Source: Bradyrhizobium iriomotense (lineage in GTDB: Bacteria; Pseudomonadota; Alphaproteobacteria; Rhizobiales; Xanthobacteraceae). From it: a DNA stretch of 64,000 nt. A program made the position numbers and the translations under genes. Under the pieces are notes generated by a model. It made no database searches. It saw only the letters and a list, made by a program, of their open reading frames with translations, and was not told the origin of the DNA. Shown here piece by piece: positions 1-8,002 of the stretch (within the stretch, counting starts at the first letter, position 1; each line of letters opens with the position of its first letter). Location of the stretch: positions 107,997-171,996 of the forward strand of contig NZ_JAFCJZ010000019.1 in the NCBI RefSeq assembly GCF_018130765.1, written 5' to 3'.

Positions 1-789
1 CGGCCACATCACCTCGAAGGCCGACAGCAGCGGCCCGAGTCCGCTGCGAGCCGCGCCGAGCAAGTCGATCACGGCGGCATAGTCCTTCAAGGCGCAGAGC
101 GCCGCCATGGTCGAACGCGGTTTCGGGAACAGCTTCAGCACGACGCGGGTGATGATGCCGAGCGTGCCTTCCGAGCCGATGAACAGATGCTTCAGATCGT
201 AGCCGGCATTGTTCTTCATCAGCTTGTTGAGATTGGTGATGATGGTGCCGTCGGGCAGCACCACTTCGAGGCCGAGCACGAGCTCGCGCGTCATGCCGTA
301 GCGGATCACGCGGTTGCCGCCGGCATTGGTCGAGAGATTGCCGCCGATGGCGCAGGAGCCGCGCGAGCCGAGATCGAGCGGAAAGAAGAAGCCGGCTTCA
401 TCGGCGGCCTTCTGGATCGTCTCCAGCGGCGTGCCCGCCTTCACGGTCATCGTCATCGACGCGCGATCGATCTCCTCGATGCCGGTCATGCGCTCCAGCG
501 AGATCGCGACCCAGCCTGCTTCGGGCGAAGCGCCGCGGCACAGCCCGGTCAATCCGCCCTGCGGCACGAACGGCACGCACGCCTGCCGGCAGGTGGCAAT
601 CGCATCGGCAACGCCTTGCGCATCGGTCGGACGGATCACCGCGCGCGGCGTCTGCGGCAGGCTCGCGCTCCAGTCATTGCAATTGCGCGCCGGCACATCC
701 GCGCCAACAAGCACGGCGGCCGCGCCGAGCCTGTCGCGCAACGCGCCGAGCAATTGGTCGGGACGTTCAATGGGGGTCACCATGTTCAT
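1..789 (-). CDS. FAD-linked oxidase / 2-hydroxyacid dehydrogenase (GlcD/D-lactate dehydrogenase type), 3' end missing
   Basis: The first 263 residues are present and the frame runs off the left edge. Translation from the ATG at 789 gives an FAD-binding type 4 (PCMH/VAO) domain: a PTDAQGVADAIATCR stretch, the flavin-pyrophosphate motif VPQGGLTGLCRGA near residues 93-105, then DLGSRGSCAIGGNLSTNAGG and FIGSEGTLGIITR. These are hallmarks of glycolate oxidase GlcD, D-lactate dehydrogenase and D-2-hydroxyglutarate dehydrogenase. Such enzymes oxidise a 2-hydroxyacid to the 2-oxoacid with FAD. The start is well supported by AAGGAGGT about 7 bases upstream. It diverges from the DapA-like gene at 969 and probably shares control with it through the palindrome at 858-876. 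The C-terminal substrate domain is missing, so the substrate cannot be named. Confidence 0.9.
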   Translation of the reverse strand, partial: MNMVTPIERPDQLLGALRDRLGAAAVLVGADVPARNCNDWSASLPQTPRAVIRPTDAQGVADAIATCRQACVPFVPQGGLTGLCRGASPEAGWVAISLERMTGIEEIDRASMTMTVKAGTPLETIQKAADEAGFFFPLDLGSRGSCAIGGNLSTNAGGNRVIRYGMTRELVLGLEVVLPDGTIITNLNKLMKNNAGYDLKHLFIGSEGTLGIITRVVLKLFPKPRSTMAALCALKDYAAVIDLLGAARSGLGPLLSAFEVMWP

Positions 790-857
790 GCGAGACCTCC
801 TTAAGGATTCGCCGGGGCGTCATGCGCGCCGTGACGGTGGAAAGGGTTTGCGCCCTT

Positions 858-876
858 CTTGTATGTAAGGTACAAG
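858..876. promoter_or_regulatory. GntR-type operator candidate between divergent genes
   Basis: A perfect inverted repeat CTTGTA-N7-TACAAG lies between the divergent hydroxyacid oxidase and DapA-like genes. Its arms and spacing resemble operators of FadR/FCD-subfamily GntR repressors (TTGTA...TACAA). No GntR gene of that subfamily lies next to it in this window; it may lie beyond the left edge. The role is inferred from position and symmetry only. Confidence 0.5.
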
Positions 877-968
877 ATGAAAAGTAAAGCAAAAACATGG
901 TTCTGTTTGGCTGAGAAGATCGTTAGGGATCAGAGGCTTAGCCGGCGGCCGCAGCAAAGGGTGGTGTG

Positions 969-1853
969 ATGACGGAGGCGATTCGCGGGTTCTGGGTGGC
1001 GTCGGCGACGCCGCTGGCAACGGACGGCGGCGTGGACTCCGCCAAGCTCGCCGCTCACGCCAAGCACCTGTTCAGCAAAGGTGTCGACGGCGTCGTGCTG
1101 TTCGGCACCACCGGCGAGGGCACCTCGTTCAATGCCGGCGAACGTATCGCGACCATCGAGGCTCTGCTCAAGAACGGCGTCGCTGCGGAGCGCATCGGCA
1201 TCGGCGGCGGTTTTCCCGCCATCACCGACAGCATCGCGCTGACGCGCGCCGTGCTCGGCCTCGGCCTGCGCCACGTGCTGATGTTGCCGCCCTATTTCGA
1301 TCGCAACGTCACGCCCGAGGGTATCGAGGATGCGTTCGCCGCGATCATCGATGGCGTCGCCGACGATCGCCTGCGCGCCTATCTCTATCACATCCCGCAA
1401 ATCTCGGGTGTTGCGATCCCGACGACGGTCGCCGCAAGCCTGCGCAAGCGCTACGGCAAAGTGGTCGCCGGTCTGAAAGACTCCAGCGGCGACTTCAAGC
1501 AGTTCCAGGCGTTCCGCGCCGCCGCGCCGGAGCTTGCCATCACCGTCGGCAACGAAGCCGATATCACCCGCGCGATCGCCGCCGGCGGCGCCGGCACCAT
1601 CTGCGGCATGGCCAACATTGCGCCGGAGCTGGTCAAGGCGATGGTCGACGGCAAAGACGTCGAAGCGCGCATGCAGGCGGCGATCGACATCGTGGTGAAA
1701 TCGCCATCTTTCCTCACGACGCTGAAGGCGATCCTTGCGGCGCAGACCGGCGATGCAAGCTGGCTGCGCGTGCGACCGCCGCTCCGCGCCTTGTCCGACG
1801 GTACCGCGCTCAAGCGGAAGCTCGACGAACTGGTGGCTCCCGCCTTCGCGTGA
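969..1853 (+). CDS. Dihydrodipicolinate synthase (DapA)-superfamily protein
   Basis: About 294 residues, the usual length for the family. The family signature GTTGEGTSFN is near residue 40, the tyrosine-loop region reads YLYHIPQIS near residue 140, and the Schiff-base lysine lies in AGLKDSSGDF near residue 165. This points to a class I aldolase/lyase acting on 2-oxoacids: DapA, N-acetylneuraminate lyase, KDG aldolase or a relative. Pairing with a divergent 2-hydroxyacid oxidase argues for a catabolic lyase rather than lysine biosynthesis. An in-frame GTG at 966 is possible, but AAAGGGTGG fits the ATG at 969 better. A hairpin follows the stop codon (1868-1900). Confidence 0.85.
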   Translation: MTEAIRGFWVASATPLATDGGVDSAKLAAHAKHLFSKGVDGVVLFGTTGEGTSFNAGERIATIEALLKNGVAAERIGIGGGFPAITDSIALTRAVLGLGLRHVLMLPPYFDRNVTPEGIEDAFAAIIDGVADDRLRAYLYHIPQISGVAIPTTVAASLRKRYGKVVAGLKDSSGDFKQFQAFRAAAPELAITVGNEADITRAIAAGGAGTICGMANIAPELVKAMVDGKDVEARMQAAIDIVVKSPSFLTTLKAILAAQTGDASWLRVRPPLRALSDGTALKRKLDELVAPAFA

Positions 1854-1867
1854 TCGTGAAATATCGG

Positions 1868-1900
1868 GACACGCTGCCGCAAATTCTCGCGCAGCGTGTC
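1868..1900 (+). terminator. Hairpin downstream of the DapA-like gene
   Basis: Arms GACACGCTGC (1868-1877) and GCAGCGTGTC (1891-1900) form a perfect 10-bp stem with a 13-base loop, 15 bases after the stop codon. No T-run follows, so it may stabilise the mRNA 3' end rather than terminate by itself. Confidence 0.45.
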
Positions 1901-1950
1901 GCGATTTCCGCGAGATCAATCGTTGATTGACGTTTGGCGTTCCTCTGCGC

Positions 1951-1981
1951 CTAGAACGATTCAAGACTAGAGCGATTCAAG
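1951..1981 (+). promoter_or_regulatory. Tandem direct repeat upstream of the siderophore receptor gene
   Basis: Two 15-bp units, CTAGAACGATTCAAG (1951-1965) and CTAGAGCGATTCAAG (1967-1981), match at 14 of 15 positions and are one base apart. The first unit (TAGAA-N3-TTC) loosely resembles the rhizobial iron-control element bound by Irr. They lie about 75 bp before the start of a TonB-dependent receptor, a class usually under iron control. Function is inferred from position. Confidence 0.35.
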
Positions 1982-2053
1982 CTCGGCTGCGGTTCTCCTC
2001 GATCGCAGTGGCTGTTACACGCGCACACTTCAACGTTCTTGACTTGAAGTGGA

Positions 2054-4390
2054 ATGAAAGTGCGTGCCTTCGTGGATGGCCAGCGCGACAGCGGCCATCG
2101 AACCCGTGCCGGCAAGAGCCGTGCAGGTCTTCTCATCGGTGCAGCGGTGCTGCTCATCGAATCTCCCACCAACACGACGAGCGCGCGGGCGCAATCGGCA
2201 TTGCCGCCGGTGACGGTGGAAGCACCGGCGCCGCGGCCGAAGCCGGCCCGCGCATCGGAGGGGACTCCACGCCGCACGCAAGCCGCGGCGCGCCAGCGCA
2301 GTCGCAATGCCACGGCTGCGCCTGCGGTGCCGACGCTCTCGGAGCGCGCTGCCGCAGAAGCCGCCGCGCAACAGGCCGCCAAGCTCGGCTACCGCGCGAT
2401 GCCGAGCGCGACGACGCTGCGCAGCGGCGCCTCGCCGCTCGACACGTCGCAGTCCGTCAACATCGTGCCGGAGCAGGTGTTGAAGGATCAGCTGCCGCGC
2501 AACATCGACGATGCGCTGATCAACATCTCCGGCATCACTCAAACCAACACGCTCGCCGGCACCCAGGACGCCGTCATCCGGCGCGGCTTCGGCGACAACC
2601 GCGACGGCTCGATCATGCGCAACGGCATGCCGCTGGTGCAGGGCCGCAGCCTCAATGCCGCGGTCGAAAGCGTCGAGGTGCTGAAAGGGCCGGCCTCGCT
2701 GCTCTACGGCATCATGGACCCCGGCGGCATCGTCAACACCATCAGCAAGCGTCCCGAACTCTATCAGCACGGCTCGGTCACGCTGCTCGGTTCGGCCTTC
2801 AGTGTCTCCAAGACCGGCGCTGATGGCCTGCTCGACGTCACCGGCCCGATCGGCGACCAGGGTCTTGCCTATCGCTTCATCGGTTACGGTGTCAGCGAGG
2901 ATTACTGGCGCAATTTCGGGCGCCATCGCGAGATGCTGGTCGCACCGTCGCTGGCCTGGTACGGCCAGGACACCACCGTCCAGCTCAACTACGAGCACCG
3001 TGAGTTCATCTATCCGTTCGACCGCGGCACCGCGTTTAATCCGGTGACGAAGGCGCCGCTGGCAGTTCCCGCCGACCGCCGGCTCGACGAGCCCTTCAAC
3101 AACACCTGGGGCACATCCGACCTGATGCAGGCCTCGGTTGAGCATCGCTTCAACCAGGATTGGAAGCTTTACGCCGGCTACAGCTACAACACCGAAACCT
3201 TCAGCGCCAATCAGCTCCGCATCACCAGCATCGACTTCACCACCGGCGCCGAGAAGCGCAGCAATGACGGCACGGGAAGCTCGCTCAGCAACGTCAGCTA
3301 CGGAACGTCCTACGTTTCAGGCAGCTTCTGGCTCGGCAACATGCGCAATGACGTGGTGTTCGGCGGCGACGGTCAGTATCGCACGATCTACCGCGACGTT
3401 TTGATCCGGCAGGCAACTCCCGCCTTCAATGTCTACAATCCCGTCTACGGGCTGATCGGGCCCGGCACGACAGCGTCGAACATGGACAGCGCCCAGACCG
3501 ACAAGCTCGGTCAATGGTCGTTGTTCGTCCAGGACACGCTGCATCTCACCGAGCGGTTCGCGCTGGTCGGCGGCGTGCGCTACATGGACTACGACCAGAT
3601 CGCTGGGCGCGGAAAGCCGTTCAACACCAATACCAACGTATCCCAGGACAAGGTGCTTCCCCTCGGCGGCGCCATCTTCAAGCTGACCGACGAGATCTCG
3701 CTCTATGCGAGCTACACTGAATCGCTGAAGCCGAATTCGACCATTGCACCGATCGGCGTCGTGATCGACTCCAATGTCGCACCGGAAGAGGGCGTGTCCT
3801 ACGAGACCGGCGTGAAGTTCGATCTGAACAAACGCATCTCCGGTACGTTGGCGCTCTACGATCTCGACAAGAAGAACGTGCAGACGACCAAGACGAACAG
3901 CGCAGGCGTGGTGGAGCTCCACACTGTCGGCCGCGCCCACTCACGGGGCGTCGAGCTGGACGTCACCGGCAGGCTCACCGACAGCTGGGCCTTGATCGGT
4001 AGCTACGGCTATACCGACGCGCGGGTGACGGCCTCCGAGGATCCGACGCTCTATGGCAGGAAGCTGCAGAACGTCGCGCTGAACACGGCCTCGCTCTATC
4101 TGGTCTACGACTTCGGCACAGCATTGCCGGGCCAGCTCCGCCTCGGCGGCGGCGCGCGCTATGTCGGCGACCGCCCCGGCGATTCGACGAATACCTTCTT
4201 CTTGCCGTCCTATGTCGTCGCGGACATCTTCGCGACCTACGAGACCAAGTACGAGCAGCTTCCGGTCATCTATCAGTTCAACGTCAAGAACCTGTTCGAC
4301 ACTGTCTACTATCCTTCCGCCGTCAATAATCTGAACGTCGCCATCGGCGATGCCCGACGCTTCTCGCTGTCGGCGACGGTGAAGTTCTAG
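2054..4390 (+). CDS. TonB-dependent siderophore receptor (FhuE/FoxA type)
   Basis: An outer-membrane ligand-gated channel for ferric siderophores, 778 residues, powered by TonB-ExbBD. The N-terminus is a basic stretch followed by a hydrophobic signal-like segment ending near ARAQSALPPV. A proline-rich linker follows, then the plug domain (about residues 130-250: LDTSQSVNIVPEQVL, DALINISGI, VEVLKGPASLLYGIMDPGGIVN, a plug consensus). A 22-strand barrel follows and ends in ...LSATVKF, the terminal Phe expected for BAM insertion. No extra N-terminal signalling (STN) domain is evident. The ribosome-binding site is weak. The PepSY gene follows after only 2 bases, so the pair is probably co-transcribed and iron-regulated. 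Confidence 0.92.
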   Translation: MKVRAFVDGQRDSGHRTRAGKSRAGLLIGAAVLLIESPTNTTSARAQSALPPVTVEAPAPRPKPARASEGTPRRTQAAARQRSRNATAAPAVPTLSERAAAEAAAQQAAKLGYRAMPSATTLRSGASPLDTSQSVNIVPEQVLKDQLPRNIDDALINISGITQTNTLAGTQDAVIRRGFGDNRDGSIMRNGMPLVQGRSLNAAVESVEVLKGPASLLYGIMDPGGIVNTISKRPELYQHGSVTLLGSAFSVSKTGADGLLDVTGPIGDQGLAYRFIGYGVSEDYWRNFGRHREMLVAPSLAWYGQDTTVQLNYEHREFIYPFDRGTAFNPVTKAPLAVPADRRLDEPFNNTWGTSDLMQASVEHRFNQDWKLYAGYSYNTETFSANQLRITSIDFTTGAEKRSNDGTGSSLSNVSYGTSYVSGSFWLGNMRNDVVFGGDGQYRTIYRDVLIRQATPAFNVYNPVYGLIGPGTTASNMDSAQTDKLGQWSLFVQDTLHLTERFALVGGVRYMDYDQIAGRGKPFNTNTNVSQDKVLPLGGAIFKLTDEISLYASYTESLKPNSTIAPIGVVIDSNVAPEEGVSYETGVKFDLNKRISGTLALYDLDKKNVQTTKTNSAGVVELHTVGRAHSRGVELDVTGRLTDSWALIGSYGYTDARVTASEDPTLYGRKLQNVALNTASLYLVYDFGTALPGQLRLGGGARYVGDRPGDSTNTFFLPSYVVADIFATYETKYEQLPVIYQFNVKNLFDTVYYPSAVNNLNVAIGDARRFSLSATVKF

Positions 4391-4392
4391 CC

Positions 4393-5589
4393 ATGGCAGC
4401 GCGGCTGGGCCATACCATCAAGGCTGCCCTGCTGCAGGTCCATTCCATTGCGGGCCTGGCGCTCGCGCTGCTGCTTGCTCTGATCGCGCTGACCGGCGCG
4501 GTCATGAGCTTTGAGGACGAGATCGTCGATCATCTCAATGCCGGCATCATGCATGTCGCGCTGCGCGAGATGCCGGCGCTGATGCCGGACGAGCTGGTCG
4601 CCCGGCTGAAGGCGAGGCAGGATTTCGGTCAGGTCTCGGCCGTGACGCTGTCGATCGATCCTGCCGCCGCCGTGCGGGTCCGCTTCGCGCGCGACGAGCA
4701 GGGCACGCGACCGGCGTCGCTCTATGTCGATCCCTATGACGCGCGCGTGCTGGGGGCGCCGCGCGGCGAAGAATTTTTCGCGACGGTGCGCAGGCTGCAT
4801 CGCTGGCTGCTGATCCCCGGCGATGCCAAGGGCTGGGGCCGCCAGATCACCGGCATCGCCGCGCTCGGCCTGATCGTCATGCTGGTCTCGGGCCTCGTGC
4901 TGCGCTGGCCGCGCCGCGCGCGTAGCGTGAAGATGTGGCTGAAGCCGAATCTCGGGCTCAGCGGACGCGGGCTGCATCGCTCGCTGCATGCGGTCATCGG
5001 CACCTGGGTCCTGCCGGTCTATCTGGTGATGACGCTGACCGGACTGTGGTACTCGTTCGACTGGTACAAGGACGGAGTCGTCTGGCTGCTGGCACGCCCG
5101 GAGGTCAGTGCTGCGAAGATGCAGCCCAAAATGTCCGCAAAGACTCCGCGCGCGTCCGCCCGCTCCGAGCCGGCCCAGCCGATCGGATTCGACCAGGCAT
5201 GGACGACGTTCCGGCGTGAGGAGGGCGGCCGCTTTGCCAGGGCCTTGCTGACGTTGCCGCCTAGCCCCGGCACGGCGATACGGATCCGGTCGTGGGCGAA
5301 GGATTCGACGCTCGACACCACGCGTGATGAATTCCGCATCGATGCCGTGACCGGCCAGCTGACCTCCGCGGAACGCTATGCCGACAAGACGTTCGGCGAG
5401 AAGATCATCGCCAACGTGCTCGACATCCATTGTGGCGCGGTGCTGGGCTGGCCCGGCAAGCTCGCGTTCATGATTGCCGCGGCCCTGATGCCGCTGTTCT
5501 CGATCACCGGCATTTTGCTCTATCTGTCGCGCCGCAAGCTGCGGCGCCCCGCGCAGGCGCCGCTCGGGCGCCTCGTTCCGGGCGAGTGA
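4393..5589 (+). CDS. PepSY-associated TM (iron-regulated) membrane protein
   Basis: 398 residues with four clear membrane segments (about 18-42, 155-178, 200-225 and 355-380) and a large periplasmic loop containing PepSY-like sequence. The family is regularly found beside TonB-dependent siderophore receptors and is thought to be an inner-membrane reductase or helper in ferric-siderophore use. Conserved histidines in the segment ends (LLQVHSIAG, RRLHRWLL, RGLHRSLHAVIG, LDIHCGAVLG) could ligate haem, as in other proteins of the family. It begins 2 bases after the receptor stop codon, which supports an operon. The exact biochemical role is not established from sequence. Confidence 0.85.
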   Translation: MAARLGHTIKAALLQVHSIAGLALALLLALIALTGAVMSFEDEIVDHLNAGIMHVALREMPALMPDELVARLKARQDFGQVSAVTLSIDPAAAVRVRFARDEQGTRPASLYVDPYDARVLGAPRGEEFFATVRRLHRWLLIPGDAKGWGRQITGIAALGLIVMLVSGLVLRWPRRARSVKMWLKPNLGLSGRGLHRSLHAVIGTWVLPVYLVMTLTGLWYSFDWYKDGVVWLLARPEVSAAKMQPKMSAKTPRASARSEPAQPIGFDQAWTTFRREEGGRFARALLTLPPSPGTAIRIRSWAKDSTLDTTRDEFRIDAVTGQLTSAERYADKTFGEKIIANVLDIHCGAVLGWPGKLAFMIAAALMPLFSITGILLYLSRRKLRRPAQAPLGRLVPGE

Positions 5590-5629
5590 GGGGTCGGGCA
5601 CCTCGATCGTCCGGTGTCATCCCGTCACG

Positions 5630-6298
5630 TCACTTCGGCTGCATGCGCCGTTCACCAATGACGACATCGTTGTTGACGGCGTAGACAAAGCAGCCGCCAT
5701 CCCTGCCATTCCGCGCCGGATCGCTGTTGCACTTTGCAAGTGCGGAGGTCTGTGCGTCCTGCAGACTTGGATCCCCGGCCGAGATGAACAACTTGCCCCA
5801 GGGGTGGATCGCCATGGCCTTGGGCTCCATAGCCTTGTCGTAGTTCTGCACGTCGGCGCGCTGTCGCGTCACCCGCCGGATGATCGGAATCTGCGACAGA
5901 TCATACTTGCCCGCATAATGCAGTCGCGGCATGTCCCGCGCGGTCAGTTCGCCCTCCACAACGATCTCTTCATTCACCGCAAGCAGGGCGCACGGCTTGC
6001 CGTAGCGCAACTGGCACGATTCCAGCGAGCGTTCGCCGGTGACCGACGCGTCCTCGTGTTCACAGGACCGAAAATAGCTCGCGCCGACGAGCTCCACGGC
6101 CTGCCCCTTGTTGGGTTTGCAGGCGACGTAGTCCTTGATCAGCGTGTCGCGGACAAAGCCGAACACGGTCGGCGTCGTCGCGGCTACGATCGACGCCATC
6201 GCTCGCTCGAATTGGGATTTGCGCTCCGCATTGGTCAGCGCGGCCATGGCCGCAGCCGGAAGCACCAGAAACACCACCAGGAATTTTACGATTCGCAT
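5630..6298 (-). CDS. Secreted hypothetical protein with repeated Cys-rich motif
   Basis: Starting at the ATG at 6298 (MRIVKFLVVFLVLPAAAMA) gives 222 residues with a good Sec signal peptide of about 20 residues; an upstream in-frame ATG at 6310 is less likely. The mature part carries two related motifs, SCQLRYGKPCALLAVNEEIV and ALAKCNSDP...GGCFVYAVNNDVV. Each has a pair of Cys followed by a short beta-hairpin-like A(V)N-(E/D)-(E/D)-(I/V)V element, so it looks like an internal domain duplication with disulfides. Similar motifs occur in rhizobial periplasmic proteins of unknown function. It lies convergent to the PepSY gene. Confidence 0.7.
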   Translation of the reverse strand: MRIVKFLVVFLVLPAAAMAALTNAERKSQFERAMASIVAATTPTVFGFVRDTLIKDYVACKPNKGQAVELVGASYFRSCEHEDASVTGERSLESCQLRYGKPCALLAVNEEIVVEGELTARDMPRLHYAGKYDLSQIPIIRRVTRQRADVQNYDKAMEPKAMAIHPWGKLFISAGDPSLQDAQTSALAKCNSDPARNGRDGGCFVYAVNNDVVIGERRMQPK

Positions 6299-6478
6299 GC
6301 TGCCCCCCACGCACGAATCGGAACTTTACCCGCCTCGCGCCCGCGGACAACATGCTTCTTCTCCCCGGTCTGGGGGATGTACGCCGCGGAGTGGGGAGGG
6401 CATGCTCTCGTCGGGCTGGTCAAGCGGTCTGCAATCGGCCAAAAGCGCCCTGTTAAAACTTCGAAGGCTGCCTGTCCG

Positions 6479-7711
6479 ATGACGATCCCGACCGTCACCC
6501 CCGCCGATATTCGCCGCGCCTTGCTTCTGCGCGAGGAAATTGCGCTGCTCGATCTCAGGCACGAGGCCGGCTTTGCCACCGGCCATCCGCTGTTCGCCGC
6601 CAACATGGCTTTGGGCCGGATCGCTGTCGAGGCCGAGGTGCGGCTGCCGCGCAAGGATGTGGCAATCGTGCTCTATGATGACGGCGAGGGGCTGGTCGCG
6701 ACCGGCGCGGAACGCCTTGCCGCGCTCGGCTACAGCAATATCAGCGCACTCGGCGGCGGGCTGAAGGCTTGGCGCGATGCTGGCTATCAGGTGTTCGAGG
6801 ACGTCAACTCCTATTCGAAAGCGTTCGGCGAGCTGGTCGAGGCGCGCCGCCATACGCCCTCGTTCAGCGCCGACGAGGTGGCAAAGCTGATCGCGGACAA
6901 GGCCAACATCGCCATCCTCGACGTCCGCCGCTTCGATGAATATGCGACCATGAACATCCCGGGCTCGGTCAGCGTGCCCGGCGCGGAGCTGGTGCTGCGG
7001 GCAGGGCAGGCCGCGCCCGACCCTGAGACCACCATCATCGTCAATTGCGCCGGGCGTACGCGCTCGATCATCGGCACGCAGTCGCTGATCAATGCCGGCG
7101 TGCCCAACAAGGTGCGGGCGCTGCGCAACGGCACGATCGGCTGGACCCTGGCGCGGCACGCGCTCAACCACGGTGCCGACCGGCGCGGCGCAATCGGGTC
7201 GTTTGAAGGCGGCCCGGCCAATGCCCGCGACGTCGCCTATCGCGCCGGCGTCCGCCACATCGGCGCTAGCGAGATGGCGGCGCTGCTCGCAGAGCCCGAT
7301 CGCACGCTCTATCGCTTCGACGTGCGCGATGCCGAGGAATATGCGGCCGGCCATCTGGCGGGCTTCCGTCATTATCCCGGCGGCCAGCTGGTCCAGGAGA
7401 CCGACATGGCCGCGCCGGCGCGCGGCGCGCGCATCGTCCTGACCGACGACAAGGGCGTACGCGCCGACATGACGGCGTCCTGGCTCGCGCAGATGGGCTG
7501 GGAGCTCTATGTGCTTGAGGGCGGCTATGACGGCGCGCTGGACGTCGGCCCGCCGCTCGTGCTGCCGAAGCCCGATCCGGCCCACCGCTACCGCCGTCCC
7601 TATGAGGGCACTGGCGTCGCCGAGCGGGCGATGCAGGCTTATCTTGATTGGGAGTACGGCCTCGTCGAGCAGCTCCGGCGCGACGGGACACACGGGTTCT
7701 ATGTGATTTGA
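6479..7711 (+). CDS. Triple rhodanese-domain sulfurtransferase-like protein
   Basis: 410 residues built of three tandem rhodanese modules (about 5-105, 125-225 and 255-350). Each has the LDxR/FDVRD...GH/IPGS pattern. Only the middle module has a catalytic loop with cysteine (VNCAGRTRS, Cys190). The first has LYDDGEG and the third LTDDKGVR at the equivalent place, so both look inactive and probably structural or regulatory. Rhodaneses move sulfane sulfur from thiosulfate or persulfides to acceptors. The start is the ATG at 6479; the same frame is open far upstream, but that stretch overlaps the antisense secreted-protein gene and does not look coding. Confidence 0.8.
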   Translation: MTIPTVTPADIRRALLLREEIALLDLRHEAGFATGHPLFAANMALGRIAVEAEVRLPRKDVAIVLYDDGEGLVATGAERLAALGYSNISALGGGLKAWRDAGYQVFEDVNSYSKAFGELVEARRHTPSFSADEVAKLIADKANIAILDVRRFDEYATMNIPGSVSVPGAELVLRAGQAAPDPETTIIVNCAGRTRSIIGTQSLINAGVPNKVRALRNGTIGWTLARHALNHGADRRGAIGSFEGGPANARDVAYRAGVRHIGASEMAALLAEPDRTLYRFDVRDAEEYAAGHLAGFRHYPGGQLVQETDMAAPARGARIVLTDDKGVRADMTASWLAQMGWELYVLEGGYDGALDVGPPLVLPKPDPAHRYRRPYEGTGVAERAMQAYLDWEYGLVEQLRRDGTHGFYVI

Positions 7712-7723
7712 ATTTTGTTATCC

Positions 7724-7849
7724 GTCACCCTGAGGTGGCCGCCTCTTGGCGGCCCTCGAAGGGCGACGGCCCGGCTGCATCGGGGCCGTTCATCCTTCGA
7801 GGCTCCCCATGGGACGCGTTGCGCCCCATGCCTCGCACCTCAGGATGAC
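7724..7849. repeat. Palindromic intergenic repeat (GTCACCCTGAGGTG type)
   Basis: Starts GTCACCCTGAGGTG and ends with near-complementary CACCTCAGGATGAC; the inside contains CCTCGAAGG and ATCCTTCGAGG, so the element can fold into a long imperfect hairpin. This design is common between genes in Bradyrhizobium and related genera. It lies between the rhodanese stop and serA. Confidence 0.75.
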
Positions 7850-8002
7850 GGGACGGCTGCTCTGGTCGCGGGGATTACCGGGCTGGTGGGATGCCAAGCA
7901 CACCCATCGCCCCGCCATCTTCTCCCCGTATCCAAACCCTATTGTGCTGTGCACCGTCCGCGGTCTATGAGCTGCGGCAAAGCCGCCATTTCAGGAGATA
8001 CT

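Noticed and set aside
187..868. Long forward reading frames opposite the FAD-linked oxidase
   Set aside because: They are antisense to a gene with clear family motifs and a perfect ribosome-binding site; high GC keeps opposite frames open.
930..1964. 344-codon frame on the minus strand
   Set aside because: Antisense shadow of the DapA-like gene; Arg/His/Asp-rich composition without any domain.
5804..6478. Upstream extension of the rhodanese frame
   Set aside because: Overlaps the secreted-protein gene on the other strand; composition is not protein-like and the first rhodanese module starts right after the ATG at 6479.
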